Shown: positions 19,627-28,427, counted from the first letter of the stretch. The stretch is 64,000 nucleotides of DNA from Winogradskyella sp. (GCF_028282165.1 NZ_JANQIM010000033.1:310001-374000); one strand, 5' to 3'. The notes: generated by a model not told the origin, from the sequence alone. Program-made: numbers and translations.

Positions 19627-21136
19627 TTGGGAGCGTGATTTTAAAAGTGGTTAAATGCTTAGTTAAATCGAGACTTATAGATCCACCATGTTTTTCAATA
19701 ATGGTTTTAGTATAATATAAGCCAATACCAAAACCTTTCACATCGTGTGTATTGCCTTTGGGGACGCGATAGAATTTTTCAAAAATCCGGTCTTTATTTG
19801 CTTTTGAAAGTGTAGTGCCACTATCTGAAATTAAGATCTCGAAACTATTTTGCTTAGGGATTAAATCTATCGAAATCATAGATCCTCCATATTTAACGGC
19901 ATTGTCTAAAATATTATTTAATGCATTTTCAAAATGAAAAATATCAACTTTAGCCTCTAGGTTTTCAACCTTAAGATTAGAATTAAATTTCTTTTCCTTA
20001 TAATGCATCCTGTATCTATCGATTAAATCATTAATGAGCGAGACTACATCGACTGTTTCTTTATTCAACTCTAAATTATCACTATCTAAAGTTGCTGTTT
20101 CGAGTAGCTTTTCGACCATTAGATTTAATTTGCTAAGTTGTTCAGAAGACATATTGATGTATTTTTTGGTCTTCTCTTTATCATCAATACCGTTAAAATT
20201 ATTAATGCTCTCTAAAGCAACTCCAATGGTTGCGATAGGCGTTTTGAATTCGTGAGTGATATTGCTTATAAGATCATTTTTTACTTCAGCCAGTTGTTTT
20301 TGATGTCTGATGATTTTGAGTAAATAGAAGAGACAACTAATTACTGCCAATACTAAAATTGTTGAAATTAAGATACCGCTTAGACTACGTTTAAGAACTG
20401 TGCCCGTTGCATTGGCGAAATCAATTTTTAGAGTACTCCCTTTTGGTAAAAACGTAGACTTTGAAGTTGTACTTAAAGAATGCTTGATATTTGGTTCGTT
20501 AGTAAGTGAATTGGGATTTTCAGGATAACCGCCAGATTCATAAAATGTGAGTTTACTTTTTAAGTCAATGTTTTTCCTGTTAAACTCATTCTTTAACAAG
20601 CTGTCGATTGCTTTAATATTTAGTGTATCATTGCTTATGGAAACAAAAACCTTGGACGTTAACAATTTAATATTTCTTAAGTGGAAACTGTCGTTTGCTC
20701 TGAGTTGATCAACGTTAAGCTTTAAAGAACCACTAGTTACAGGACGAAGTGCTTTTTTATAATCCGTCATCATTGAGTCTGCTTTTCTGCCTTTTAGAAC
20801 TTTAATGCCGTGTATGTCATCTGCTTTTATGGAATCGAGATTACCAAACTTATTGGTAGTTTCATCTATTTTTTGAAGGAATTTAGTGAGTTCGTTATCT
20901 TCACCCAAAGAATCGAGCGTATTATCGTCAACTATTGATATGCCGAGTGTTGTCCGTTCAGCTAAATTCGCATAATAATCATCTACTGCCTTGTCCAAAC
21001 TTATTTGAACATCATTAATAAGTTGTTGCTTATTGACCTTATAGTTTTTATAGTTCCAAAATACCTGAATACCAATAGTTACCGCTATTACAGCAACAAT
21101 TGCATATAAAATCCACTGGTATCGTCTGTTATTCAT
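19619..21136 (-). CDS. Sensor histidine kinase
   Basis: Membrane-bound kinase of 505 residues. Two membrane helices (about 11-28 and 253-272) enclose a periplasmic sensor domain of about 220 residues. The H-box SNITHEFKTP has phospho-acceptor His295. An N-box-type segment (NALNNILDNAVKYGG), G1 (ISDSGTT) and G2 (GFGIGLYYTK) follow. The arrangement resembles RprX-like kinases of Bacteroidota. The signal is unknown. Transcribed divergently from the GLPGLI operon. Confidence 0.93.
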   Translation of the reverse strand: MNNRRYQWILYAIVAVIAVTIGIQVFWNYKNYKVNKQQLINDVQISLDKAVDDYYANLAERTTLGISIVDDNTLDSLGEDNELTKFLQKIDETTNKFGNLDSIKADDIHGIKVLKGRKADSMMTDYKKALRPVTSGSLKLNVDQLRANDSFHLRNIKLLTSKVFVSISNDTLNIKAIDSLLKNEFNRKNIDLKSKLTFYESGGYPENPNSLTNEPNIKHSLSTTSKSTFLPKGSTLKIDFANATGTVLKRSLSGILISTILVLAVISCLFYLLKIIRHQKQLAEVKNDLISNITHEFKTPIATIGVALESINNFNGIDDKEKTKKYINMSSEQLSKLNLMVEKLLETATLDSDNLELNKETVDVVSLINDLIDRYRMHYKEKKFNSNLKVENLEAKVDIFHFENALNNILDNAVKYGGSMISIDLIPKQNSFEILISDSGTTLSKANKDRIFEKFYRVPKGNTHDVKGFGIGLYYTKTIIEKHGGSISLDLTKHLTTFKITLPNG

Positions 21137-21175
21137 GCTTCAAAAATAAATGTTAAAATTTAGTTTGTCGAATTG

Positions 21176-21201
21176 GTTAACACACGTTAACACTAGTTAA
21201 C
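21176..21201. promoter_or_regulatory. Three phased GTTAAC direct repeats (candidate response-regulator site)
   Basis: GTTAAC occurs at 21,176-21,181, 21,186-21,191 and 21,196-21,201, exactly 10 bases apart, so all lie on one face of the helix. The array sits between the divergent two-component genes and the first GLPGLI gene. A near-consensus -7 box (GATATTTG, 21,224-21,231) for the GLPGLI gene follows, and no TTG -33 box is present where the repeats end, as expected for an activator-dependent promoter. Confidence 0.6.
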
Positions 21202-21261
21202 TAAAAAGAAGAAATAGGGTTTTGATATTTGTGCTGTATTAATCATTAAAAGACAACAATT

Positions 21262-22116
21262 ATGAAAAACGTAGTTGCAAGCTTGGCATTAATCATGGTT
21301 TTTACTTTCGTTAATGCACAAGACTTTCAAGGAGTGGCGACTTATAAAACGCAACGTCAGGTAGATATAAAAATGGATAGTACCCAGATGAGTTCTGAAA
21401 TGCACCAAAAGATGATGGAAATGATGAAAAAACAGTTCCAAAAAACCTTTTTGTTAACCTTTAATAAAGAAGAATCTACATATAAACAAGAAGAAGAACT
21501 GGATAAGCCAAATGTTGGCGCGGGTAGTAATGTTAGACTTGTTACTATTGGTGGAGGTGGTGGTTCTGATGTGTTATATAAAAATACAAGAGAGCAACGA
21601 TTTGTTGAGCAAGTGGATACCTACGGGAAAATATTTTTAGTTAAAGATGCTATTGAAAAAATAGATTGGAAATTGGGTTCTGAAACAAAGTACATCGGAG
21701 AATACCAATGCTACAAAGCTAGTTATACTAAAATGGTTCCTAAACCAAGAGAGATGTCTAGTACAGATTCTTATGAGGACTTGGATCTAGATGCAGAACA
21801 AGAAATGGAAGAACGTACGGTTACAGCATGGTATACGCCTCAAATACCTGTTAATAATGGTCCGGATGACTATCAAGGATTACCCGGTTTAATTTTAGAA
21901 GTTCACGATGGTAAGCTAACGATCGTATGTAGTAAAATCGTATTGAACCCCAAAGAAAAGGTTGCGATTAGCGAGCCTACTAAAGGTAAAGAAGTCAATC
22001 AAGAAAAATACGAAGAGATTATGGATAAAAAAGCAAAAGAGATGATGGAACGTTTTAGGCCTAGAAAAGGTAGTAGAGATGATGGTAATAGTTTTAGTAT
22101 AACCATCGGGGGTTAG
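21262..22116 (+). CDS. GLPGLI family protein (first of three)
   Basis: 284 residues, signal peptide ending FVNAQ (residue 20). The family-defining motif is exact: GLPGLILEVHDG near residue 210, preceded by the conserved AWYTPQIPVNNGPDDYQ. Shared with the two following genes are the FQGxAxY start, the LTFNKEES strand and the IGEYQCYKA strand. Family function is unknown; members are exported and are often encoded next to outer-membrane barrel proteins. First gene downstream of the GTTAAC array. Confidence 0.88.
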   Translation: MKNVVASLALIMVFTFVNAQDFQGVATYKTQRQVDIKMDSTQMSSEMHQKMMEMMKKQFQKTFLLTFNKEESTYKQEEELDKPNVGAGSNVRLVTIGGGGGSDVLYKNTREQRFVEQVDTYGKIFLVKDAIEKIDWKLGSETKYIGEYQCYKASYTKMVPKPREMSSTDSYEDLDLDAEQEMEERTVTAWYTPQIPVNNGPDDYQGLPGLILEVHDGKLTIVCSKIVLNPKEKVAISEPTKGKEVNQEKYEEIMDKKAKEMMERFRPRKGSRDDGNSFSITIGG

Positions 22117-22180
22117 GATATATTGGTATTTGCTTTGTTAATTTTATGGTAAACAGGGTATAGTTTGTTTAACGTTTAAA

Positions 22181-22188
22181 TATATTTG
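22181..22188 (+). promoter_or_regulatory. Candidate -7 element ahead of the second GLPGLI gene
   Basis: TATATTTG matches TAnnTTTG. It is flanked by GTTTAAC (22,167-22,173), GTTTAAA (22,174-22,180) and GTTAAAC (22,188-22,194), which resemble but do not equal the GTTAAC repeats upstream. A separate promoter for this gene is possible. Confidence 0.4.
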
Positions 22189-22219
22189 TTAAACAACGAC
22201 CAATAAATAGTCTTTTATC

Positions 22220-23098
22220 ATGAAATCAATTCTAATCAAATCGAGCTTTCTTTTATTTCTGGTTTTATTATCAGGTCAATTAAATGTAAACGAGAATATT
22301 AGTAAAGATGTCGAAGATTCTGATGATTTTCAAGGACAGGCATTCTATGCCTCAAAATCTAAAATGGAACTTGGAAGATGGGGAGCACGCTTAAGCGAGG
22401 CACAGAAAAAGCAGGTAGAAGCTCGCCTTAAAAACAGATTGGAGAAAGAGTATATTTTAACTTTTAATAAAGAAGAGGCCTTGTTCTATGAAGATGAAAA
22501 GCTAGATGCTATGACTGGGGCAACAGATTCTTGGGGTAAGAATTTTGCGCCTGGAAGGCAATATAAAAATGTAAAGACCAATACGCAGATTCAAAGTCAG
22601 GAGTTTTATGGTAAAAAGTTTTTGGTAAAGGATAAGCTTCAAGATATAAAGTGGGTGTTGGGAAAAGAGACAAAGCAAATTGGGAATTATACCTGCTTTA
22701 AGGCAACAGCATCAGTTCCTACTAATGATTTGGCTTGGTACGATTTCTCGTGGAGTCGATTAAGAAATACTAATAATATTGAAATGGAATCAGATTCTAC
22801 AAATACAAATACAGAAGAGCCAAGTATTGCTATGACAGACGTTGAAGCTTGGTATTCACCACAAATTCCCGTTGGGCATGGGCCATTAGAATTTTGGGGA
22901 CTCCCAGGTTTAATTTTAGAAGTAAGTGCCGGTAATACTACGATGCTCTGTACTAAAATAGTGATGAATCCAAAGGAAAAACTAGAAATTGAAGCGCCAG
23001 ATAAAGGAAAGGAAATTACCAAAGCCAAGTACCAAGAGACTATTGTAAACAAAATGAAAGAATTTAGGAACAATAGAATGGGCAGAAGACGCGGTTAG
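22220..23098 (+). CDS. GLPGLI family protein (second of three)
   Basis: 292 residues. The N-terminus (MKSILIKSSFLLFLVLLSGQ) is a signal peptide, followed by a short extra segment before the conserved FQGQAFYASKSKMEL start. Motifs are LTFNKEEAL, IGNYTCFKA, AWYSPQIPVGHGPLEFW and GLPGLILEVSAG. It ends in a basic tail (RRRG), as does the third copy. A paralogue of its neighbours; function unknown, probably periplasmic or outer-membrane associated. Confidence 0.87.
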   Translation: MKSILIKSSFLLFLVLLSGQLNVNENISKDVEDSDDFQGQAFYASKSKMELGRWGARLSEAQKKQVEARLKNRLEKEYILTFNKEEALFYEDEKLDAMTGATDSWGKNFAPGRQYKNVKTNTQIQSQEFYGKKFLVKDKLQDIKWVLGKETKQIGNYTCFKATASVPTNDLAWYDFSWSRLRNTNNIEMESDSTNTNTEEPSIAMTDVEAWYSPQIPVGHGPLEFWGLPGLILEVSAGNTTMLCTKIVMNPKEKLEIEAPDKGKEITKAKYQETIVNKMKEFRNNRMGRRRG

Positions 23099-23334
23099 TT
23101 TATTAACAAAGGTTTAACTTAGTTTAGATTCAACTTTTAATATCTAAATAAGTCTAAAGTTTAATAAGTGCTCTTTAAAAATTCATGTGTATTAAATAAT
23201 ACCTATTAACAAAACGATTAAGTTAGAAAGAACTAGTGTAGTATTTTCTTGTTTATGTAACCTTTTCGTAGACCATTTAATATGATTTGTATAATAATGT
23301 TTAATTATTCACTAATATAGTTTTTCTTACATGA

Positions 23335-23342
23335 TATTTTTG
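23335..23342 (+). promoter_or_regulatory. Candidate -7 element ahead of the third GLPGLI gene
   Basis: TATTTTTG, 35 bases before the ATG, at the end of a 278-base AT-rich gap (23,099-23,376) in which I see no gene. No matching TTG element. Confidence 0.35.
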
Positions 23343-23376
23343 AAGAGTACACTATAGATATTATTAAACTTTTAAG

Positions 23377-24291
23377 ATGAAAAACCAGCTTTTAAAACTT
23401 ACGCCATTATTACTATTTTGTTTCAGCACATTAATAGTTGCCCAAGAAAACTTTCAAGGAAAAGCATATTACATGTCCAAAACGACCATGGATTTGGATC
23501 AATGGGGAGGACGAGAGATGAATCCTGAACAAAGAAAGCGAATCGAAGAACGTATGAAGAGCTTTCTTGAAAAAGAATACATTCTAACATTCAATAAAGA
23601 AGAGTCGATATACAAAGAGGATGAGCGATTGGAGACTCCAGGATCTGGGCAAGGTTGGGGAGGTTTTGCGAGCAGTTTCTCTGGTGGTCCAAAATACAAA
23701 AATGTAAAGTCTAAGGAGTTGTTACAGGATCAGGAGTTCTTCGGTAAGCAGTTTTTAATCAAGGATGCGCTTAAATCCTTAGAATGGAAAATGGGAACTG
23801 AAACTAAGCAAATAGGTAATTACACTTGTTTTAAAGCTATTGCAACAAAAGAAGTTGATCAGTTTGATTGGAGAAGCATACGGAGACGAGGAAGGGGCAA
23901 TACTGATGAAGATAAAAAGAAAGATGAAAGTGAAAAAAAAGAAGAAGATTCTACAGAAAAGGATAATGATGATCCAATGAGCGAAATAGAAGTTCCTAAA
24001 ACCATAGAGGTTGTTGCTTGGTATACACCGCAGATCCCAATCAACCAAGGTCCAGATGATTATTGGGGTTTGCCAGGTTTAATCTTGGAAGTGAGTGCAG
24101 ATAGAACAACGATCTTATGTACTAAAATTGTTTTGAATCCAGAAGAAAAAGAAGATATCGAAAAACCCGAGAAAGGTGATCAAGTGACTCAGGCTGAATA
24201 CAATGACATTATAACAAAGAAAATGCAAGAAATGCGTGAGATGTACGGAGGCCGTGGTCGCGGAGGAATGGGAAGAGGAAGAAGAAACTAA
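23377..24291 (+). CDS. GLPGLI family protein (third of three)
   Basis: 304 residues with signal peptide (ending LIVAQ). It is closest to the second copy: FQGKAYYMSKTTMDL, LEKEYILTFNKEES, IGNYTCFKA, AWYTPQIPINQGPDDYW and GLPGLILEVSAD. A Lys/Glu/Asp-rich low-complexity insert (residues about 170-200) and a Gly/Arg-rich C-terminus (GGRGRGGMGRGRR) are specific features. It is 24 bases from the outer-membrane barrel gene that follows, indicating an operon. Confidence 0.88.
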   Translation: MKNQLLKLTPLLLFCFSTLIVAQENFQGKAYYMSKTTMDLDQWGGREMNPEQRKRIEERMKSFLEKEYILTFNKEESIYKEDERLETPGSGQGWGGFASSFSGGPKYKNVKSKELLQDQEFFGKQFLIKDALKSLEWKMGTETKQIGNYTCFKAIATKEVDQFDWRSIRRRGRGNTDEDKKKDESEKKEEDSTEKDNDDPMSEIEVPKTIEVVAWYTPQIPINQGPDDYWGLPGLILEVSADRTTILCTKIVLNPEEKEDIEKPEKGDQVTQAEYNDIITKKMQEMREMYGGRGRGGMGRGRRN

Positions 24292-24315
24292 AAAAACAAA
24301 CACAACAAACAACTA

Positions 24316-27072
24316 ATGAAAAAAGCTTTATTGCTGCTGCTATGTTTGGTAGTGGCCAGTAGTTCTTTTGCGCAAATTAAAATGCAAGGAATGGTAAAGG
24401 ATAGTATTGGTTCGCCATTAGAGTTGGCCAATGTTATAGCCATCAATCAAGAAACGAATGCGCTAGAATCTTATGCCATTACTAATGATAAAGGTAAATA
24501 TATACTCTCCTTAGGAAAAAATGGTAAGTACAAAGTTCAGATAAGTTATATAGGACTTAAAACCTTAGAGCAGATTATTACAACACAAGAAGTTAATATA
24601 ACCAAAGACTTTACCCTATTGCCAGATGAATCCTTGGATGAGGTGGAGATTACTTACGAAATGCCTGTGACCGTAAAAGGAGACACGCTTATTTACAATG
24701 CAGACTCTTTTAAAAATGGCTCTGAACGAAAGTTGGAGGATGTTTTGGAAAAGTTGCCTGGTGTAGAGATCAACGAGGATGGGCAGATAGAAGTTGAGGG
24801 AAAAACGGTTTCTAAAATTATGGTTGAAGGAAAAGATTTCTTTGACGGAGACACCAAGTTAGCTACTAAAAATATACCTTCAAATGCAGTAGATAAGGTA
24901 CAGGTTCTTAGAAATTATGCCGAGGTCGGGCAATTAAGTGGTGTTACCAATAACCAAGACAACGTAGCTATTAATATTAAATTGAAAGAGGGGAAGAAGA
25001 ACTTTTGGTTTGGTGATGTCACGGCTGGTGCTGGTACGGCACCATCACCAAATGATGAGTTATATCTAGTGCAGCCCAAACTCTTTTATTACAGTCCTAA
25101 ATACAGTATCAACTTAATAGGAGACTTAAATAATATTGGCGAAGTGGCGCTGACCAATAGAGACCTTAGAGGATTTGGAGGCGGTTTTAGATTACCTAGT
25201 AGAACAAGCGGAACTAACATTAATCTAGGTGATAATGGGCTCGGAGGATTAACTAACATCGCTAATGCTCAGGAGGTGACTACTAAACTTGGCTCTGCTA
25301 ATTTTAGCTATTCGCCAAATAAGGCTTTGGATCTTAGTGGTTTTTTAATTTACAACAGTAGTCGATTAAGGACCAGGGAAGATAATTTCATTGATTACAT
25401 TGAGGTAGAAAATAATCCAAATATACCACCAGATGAAAGTACAACGTCAATAGGTAGAGAAGCGTCAAATCAATTTATTTCTAAACTGAGTGCTTCTTAT
25501 AAACCAAATGTAAACAATCAATTAGACTATGATGTTTTGGCGAGGGTTTCCGATGATGAAGAACGACAAAATCTTAATTCTGATGTTGTAGGACGCACCA
25601 ATCAATTAGATGAAGTGAATCCATATAGCATTAATCAAAACTTAAACTATTATTACACCTTAGATGAAAACAACATCTTCGCCTTCGAGGCGCAACATTT
25701 GTTGAGAGACGAAGACCCATTTTACAATGCTTTAATAGATGATGATGAAACCAATCCCAATAATACTGACGAGTATGATAGTACAGCAGAAGAATTAGGT
25801 TTGGACCTGAACCAGTTAGTTTACAACGTCAATCAAGAAAGACGTGTTAAAACCAATCAGTTAGATGCTAAACTCGATTATTACAATATCTTAAATGCAA
25901 AAAGCAATATCAATCTGACCTTAGGAACAATTCTTAGCAATCAAAAATTCAATTCAAATCTTTTCCAGTTCTTGGATGATGGCTCACGTGTAGATCCAAC
26001 GCCCACGATTACGGATTTAGAGGGAAATACCTTATCTGCAGTTAATGATGATGTAGATTACAGTTTTAGCGATGTGTACTTGGGTGTGCATTATCGATTT
26101 AAAACAGGTAGGTTTACATTCACGCCTGGTGTGTCGTTTCATGCTTACAGTAACCGAAACACTCAAGGTACAGACACCTTTGAAGACAATTTCTTCAATG
26201 TGCTACCAGATTTTGAAGCACTTATTCAATTTAAAAAGAGTGAAAGTCTAACGTTTAATTATCGTATGACCAATACTTTTACCGATGTCACTAACATAGC
26301 GCGAGAGTTGGTCTTAAATAACTTTAACGATATTCAATATGGAAACCAAGAGTTGCAAAATGCATTGTCCCATAACTTGAGTCTATTTTACCGAAGTTTT
26401 AACCTGTTTAATTATACTAATGTTTTTGCTGGAGCTAACTATAGCAGAAATATTGACCAAATACGATCATTGACCGATTTTGAAAGTGTTATTAGAACTA
26501 ATACATTCTTCAACTCGCAATTCGCTGACGAAACAGCCAGTGTTTTTGGAAGGATTCAGCGTACATTTGGCAAGATAAGAGCTACGCTTAGGACTAATTT
26601 CACCTATAGTAAACTCAACCAGTTTATTCAAGGCACCCGGTCTGTTAACGAGAGTTTTTCTCAGAACTATACACCAGAAATACGCACTAATTTTAGAGAA
26701 GCGCCAAACATAAGGTTGCGTTATGGCTATACGGTTACTGATAATGACCAAGGTGCAAATTCGACCAAGTTTATAACCAGAGCACCCTCTATAGAGTTTG
26801 ATGCCTATATCTGGGACTCGCTATCATTTATTACCGATTTTGCATATACCGAACAGGAAAATGATGGACAAACACAAGCATTTAGAACTTGGAATGCATC
26901 GTTGCGGTACAGAAAAGATAGGGATGCCAAATGGGAATATTCATTAAGGGCCACGAACATTTTAGACATCGATTCTAACATTAGCAACGGCGCTGGTAAC
27001 ATTTCGGTCTTTAGTTCTGAGACCTTTATACAACCGCGGTTTATCACCTTTAGGCTGACGTATACATTATAA
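24316..27072 (+). CDS. Outer-membrane beta-barrel protein (TonB-receptor-like) with carboxypeptidase-like domain
   Basis: 918 residues with signal peptide (ending SSFAQ). A carboxypeptidase-D regulatory-like domain occupies about residues 22-110 (MQGMVKDSIGSPLELANV). A plug-like region follows (LEDVLEKLPGVEINEDGQIEVEGK, SKIMVEGKDFFDGDTK), then a long barrel ending in FITFRLTYTL. This is the layout of the outer-membrane beta-barrel family related to TonB-dependent receptors; I see no SusD partner. Co-transcribed with the GLPGLI gene 24 bases upstream and probably controlled by the divergent two-component system; substrate unknown. Confidence 0.88.
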   Translation: MKKALLLLLCLVVASSSFAQIKMQGMVKDSIGSPLELANVIAINQETNALESYAITNDKGKYILSLGKNGKYKVQISYIGLKTLEQIITTQEVNITKDFTLLPDESLDEVEITYEMPVTVKGDTLIYNADSFKNGSERKLEDVLEKLPGVEINEDGQIEVEGKTVSKIMVEGKDFFDGDTKLATKNIPSNAVDKVQVLRNYAEVGQLSGVTNNQDNVAINIKLKEGKKNFWFGDVTAGAGTAPSPNDELYLVQPKLFYYSPKYSINLIGDLNNIGEVALTNRDLRGFGGGFRLPSRTSGTNINLGDNGLGGLTNIANAQEVTTKLGSANFSYSPNKALDLSGFLIYNSSRLRTREDNFIDYIEVENNPNIPPDESTTSIGREASNQFISKLSASYKPNVNNQLDYDVLARVSDDEERQNLNSDVVGRTNQLDEVNPYSINQNLNYYYTLDENNIFAFEAQHLLRDEDPFYNALIDDDETNPNNTDEYDSTAEELGLDLNQLVYNVNQERRVKTNQLDAKLDYYNILNAKSNINLTLGTILSNQKFNSNLFQFLDDGSRVDPTPTITDLEGNTLSAVNDDVDYSFSDVYLGVHYRFKTGRFTFTPGVSFHAYSNRNTQGTDTFEDNFFNVLPDFEALIQFKKSESLTFNYRMTNTFTDVTNIARELVLNNFNDIQYGNQELQNALSHNLSLFYRSFNLFNYTNVFAGANYSRNIDQIRSLTDFESVIRTNTFFNSQFADETASVFGRIQRTFGKIRATLRTNFTYSKLNQFIQGTRSVNESFSQNYTPEIRTNFREAPNIRLRYGYTVTDNDQGANSTKFITRAPSIEFDAYIWDSLSFITDFAYTEQENDGQTQAFRTWNASLRYRKDRDAKWEYSLRATNILDIDSNISNGAGNISVFSSETFIQPRFITFRLTYTL

Positions 27073-27075
27073 GAT

Positions 27076-27127
27076 GAAAAAGTCTTCTCCACTTCGACTT
27101 CGCTCAGTCACCGCAGAAGGCTTTTTT
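27076..27127 (+). terminator. Terminator-like palindromic element at a convergent gene end
   Basis: Outer arms AAGTCTTCT / AGAAGGCTT enclose an inner hairpin GACT-TCGCTC-AGTC, followed by a T-run. The inner sequence resembles a dispersed palindromic repeat remembered from flavobacterial genomes. It ends the GLPGLI/barrel operon and overlaps the stop codon of the minus-strand gene beyond it. Confidence 0.6.
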
Positions 27128-27647
27128 AGTTATCTCTAATTACATGTACAACACTAGTAATAGTATGTGGATTACCATTAGAATCTTCATACCAACCACT
27201 AAAGTTGATATCAATGTATTCTCCAACTTCACCAAATGCGGTAAAGTGGTAAATGATGTCATTCCAAATATTAACGTCCAAACACTGGGTTAAATCAAAA
27301 CCAACACCAAAACTTCCATCAGCACTACAATAACCTGCCTTTTCTGCTTTTATGTAGCCAAAACATTCATTGACACTAGCATCTCTTATGATAAATATAT
27401 CATTGCTATCTGTCATTACAGTCTCGCTACCAATGGTAATAATCACTCCTTCAATAGGATTATGATTTTTATCGATGACCGTTCCCAAAAAATCTCTAGA
27501 GATTTCATTACCAAAATATTCGGAAAATGCGTCTGGGATATTTTCTTGTTGTTGTCCATTGTTAGCATTGGTATCGTCTTCCTGGCAAGAATATGGTATC
27601 AAAAGTATGGCAAATAACAGTGAAGCTAATAGCCTTGATGGTTTCGT
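27126..27647 (-). pseudogene. Degraded lipoprotein paralogue: start codon ATG to ACG and internal deletion
   Basis: The minus-strand frame continues upstream to codon ACG at 27,645-27,647, giving (T)KPSRLLASLLFAILLIPYSC, a perfect lipoprotein signal peptide lacking only its ATG. The related upstream copy at 28,349-28,351 has ATG at the equivalent position (ATG AAA CCA). The first 110 or so residues match the N-terminus of the 608-residue lipoprotein at 28,498-30,324 (QQQENIPDxFSEYFGNxISRDF) and the last 45 match its C-terminus (GEYIDINFSG, HTIT, VVHVIRDN); about 430 residues between are missing, in frame. The only other start, TTG at 27,602, would remove the lipidation signal. I call it a pseudogene; ACG initiation is the alternative. 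Confidence 0.7.
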
Positions 27648-27651
27648 AGTG

Positions 27652-27691
27652 ATTGATTTTAGTATTCTTTTTTAAAGGTATTAAAATCAAT
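27652..27691 (-). promoter_or_regulatory. Dyad ATTGATTTTA-N20-TAAAATCAAT upstream of the lipoprotein pseudogene
   Basis: Ten-base arms at 27,652-27,661 and 27,682-27,691 are separated by exactly 20 bases. In gene orientation the downstream arm ends 4 bases before the former start codon, so it could be an operator or an mRNA hairpin at the ribosome entry site. An identical arrangement occurs at 28,356-28,395. Confidence 0.55.
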
Positions 27692-27724
27692 GAATAGTTG
27701 TGTAAGAAAAATTACAAATAAGTT

Positions 27725-28159
27725 TTAATGGTTTGGCTGTGGTAAATTATGGTTGTACTTACTAAAGCGAAACAGACTTAGCTCAGATTCTTTGAGAAGG
27801 ATTATCTGTATTTGCATTGTGTCTTCTTTTGGGTTAAGACTATGAAATATACTCTTATAGCCCTTTTTTTGAGCTTCAATAGTTAAGAAATTATCGTGTA
27901 CAGAAGCGTTTTCTATAATAAAATTACCGTTTGAATCTGTTATGCTGAACGTCTTGCCAACATTTACAATAACACTATCTAAAGGGTTTTGATTACTATC
28001 TAGGACTTTTCCTTTTACATCTAAATTTACAGGTTCTCCTAGGTATTCGGAAAAAGCCTTTACGGAATTGTGGTTGGCAGTTTGTGTACGCTTATTGCAT
28101 GAAACAAAAATAAGACTACAGATGATTAAAGCCAGCCATAAAAAATGGACTGATTTCAT
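27725..28159 (-). CDS. Small lipoprotein with carboxypeptidase-like regulatory domain (shortened paralogue)
   Basis: 144 residues. Lipoprotein signal MKSVHFLWLALIICSLIFVSC with a lipidated Cys21. It then matches the family N-terminus: FSEYLGEPVNLDVKGKVLDSNQNPLDSVIVNVG, TDSNGNFIIENASV, KKGY. Where the 608-residue relative continues into its long middle region, this protein ends after about 35 further residues (ELSLFRFSKYNHNLPQPNH). It has an intact ATG and may be functional, but looks like a remnant of a longer gene within a decaying tandem family. Confidence 0.65.
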   Translation of the reverse strand: MKSVHFLWLALIICSLIFVSCNKRTQTANHNSVKAFSEYLGEPVNLDVKGKVLDSNQNPLDSVIVNVGKTFSITDSNGNFIIENASVHDNFLTIEAQKKGYKSIFHSLNPKEDTMQIQIILLKESELSLFRFSKYNHNLPQPNH

Positions 28160-28279
28160 ATTTGATTGATGATGTTAGGTTAAAATTACAAAAGCCTTGA
28201 ATAGCTTATGTTAAAATTCTTACAATTAACAAATGGCTAATTGTTAAAGTTCAGATTAATTAAATGATAATTATCTTTT

Positions 28280-28351
28280 TTAATCTAACATCAAACACAA
28301 AGAATGAAGGTGTGGGGACGAGGGTTTTGAGGTGATTTTTGTTGGTTTCAT
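28280..28351 (-). pseudogene. Remnant 5' end of a fourth lipoprotein copy
   Basis: A 23-codon reading frame starting at ATG 28,349-28,351 (ATG AAA CCA ACA). The start and about 70 bases upstream (to about 28,420) align closely with the corresponding region of the pseudogene at 27,640-27,720, including the dyad. After about 10 codons resemblance to any signal peptide is lost. It appears to be the duplicated leader of a deleted gene. The rest of the gap 28,160-28,497 holds only this element and the terminator at 28,428-28,476. Confidence 0.5.
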
Positions 28352-28355
28352 AGCG

Positions 28356-28395
28356 ATTGATTTTAGTTTTCTATTTATTAGATGTTAAAATCAAT
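28356..28395 (-). promoter_or_regulatory. Second copy of the dyad ATTGATTTTA-N20-TAAAATCAAT
   Basis: Arms at 28,356-28,365 and 28,386-28,395, spacer 20 bases, again 4 bases upstream of a start codon. The spacer sequence differs from the first copy while arms and spacing are conserved, which argues for function. Confidence 0.55.
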
Positions 28396-28427
28396 GAATG
28401 GTTGCGTCGATTTATCATTAAATAAAG

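Noticed and set aside
24316..27072. SusC/SusD-type polysaccharide utilisation locus
   Set aside because: There is a TonB-receptor-like barrel but no SusD lipoprotein or glycoside hydrolase nearby.
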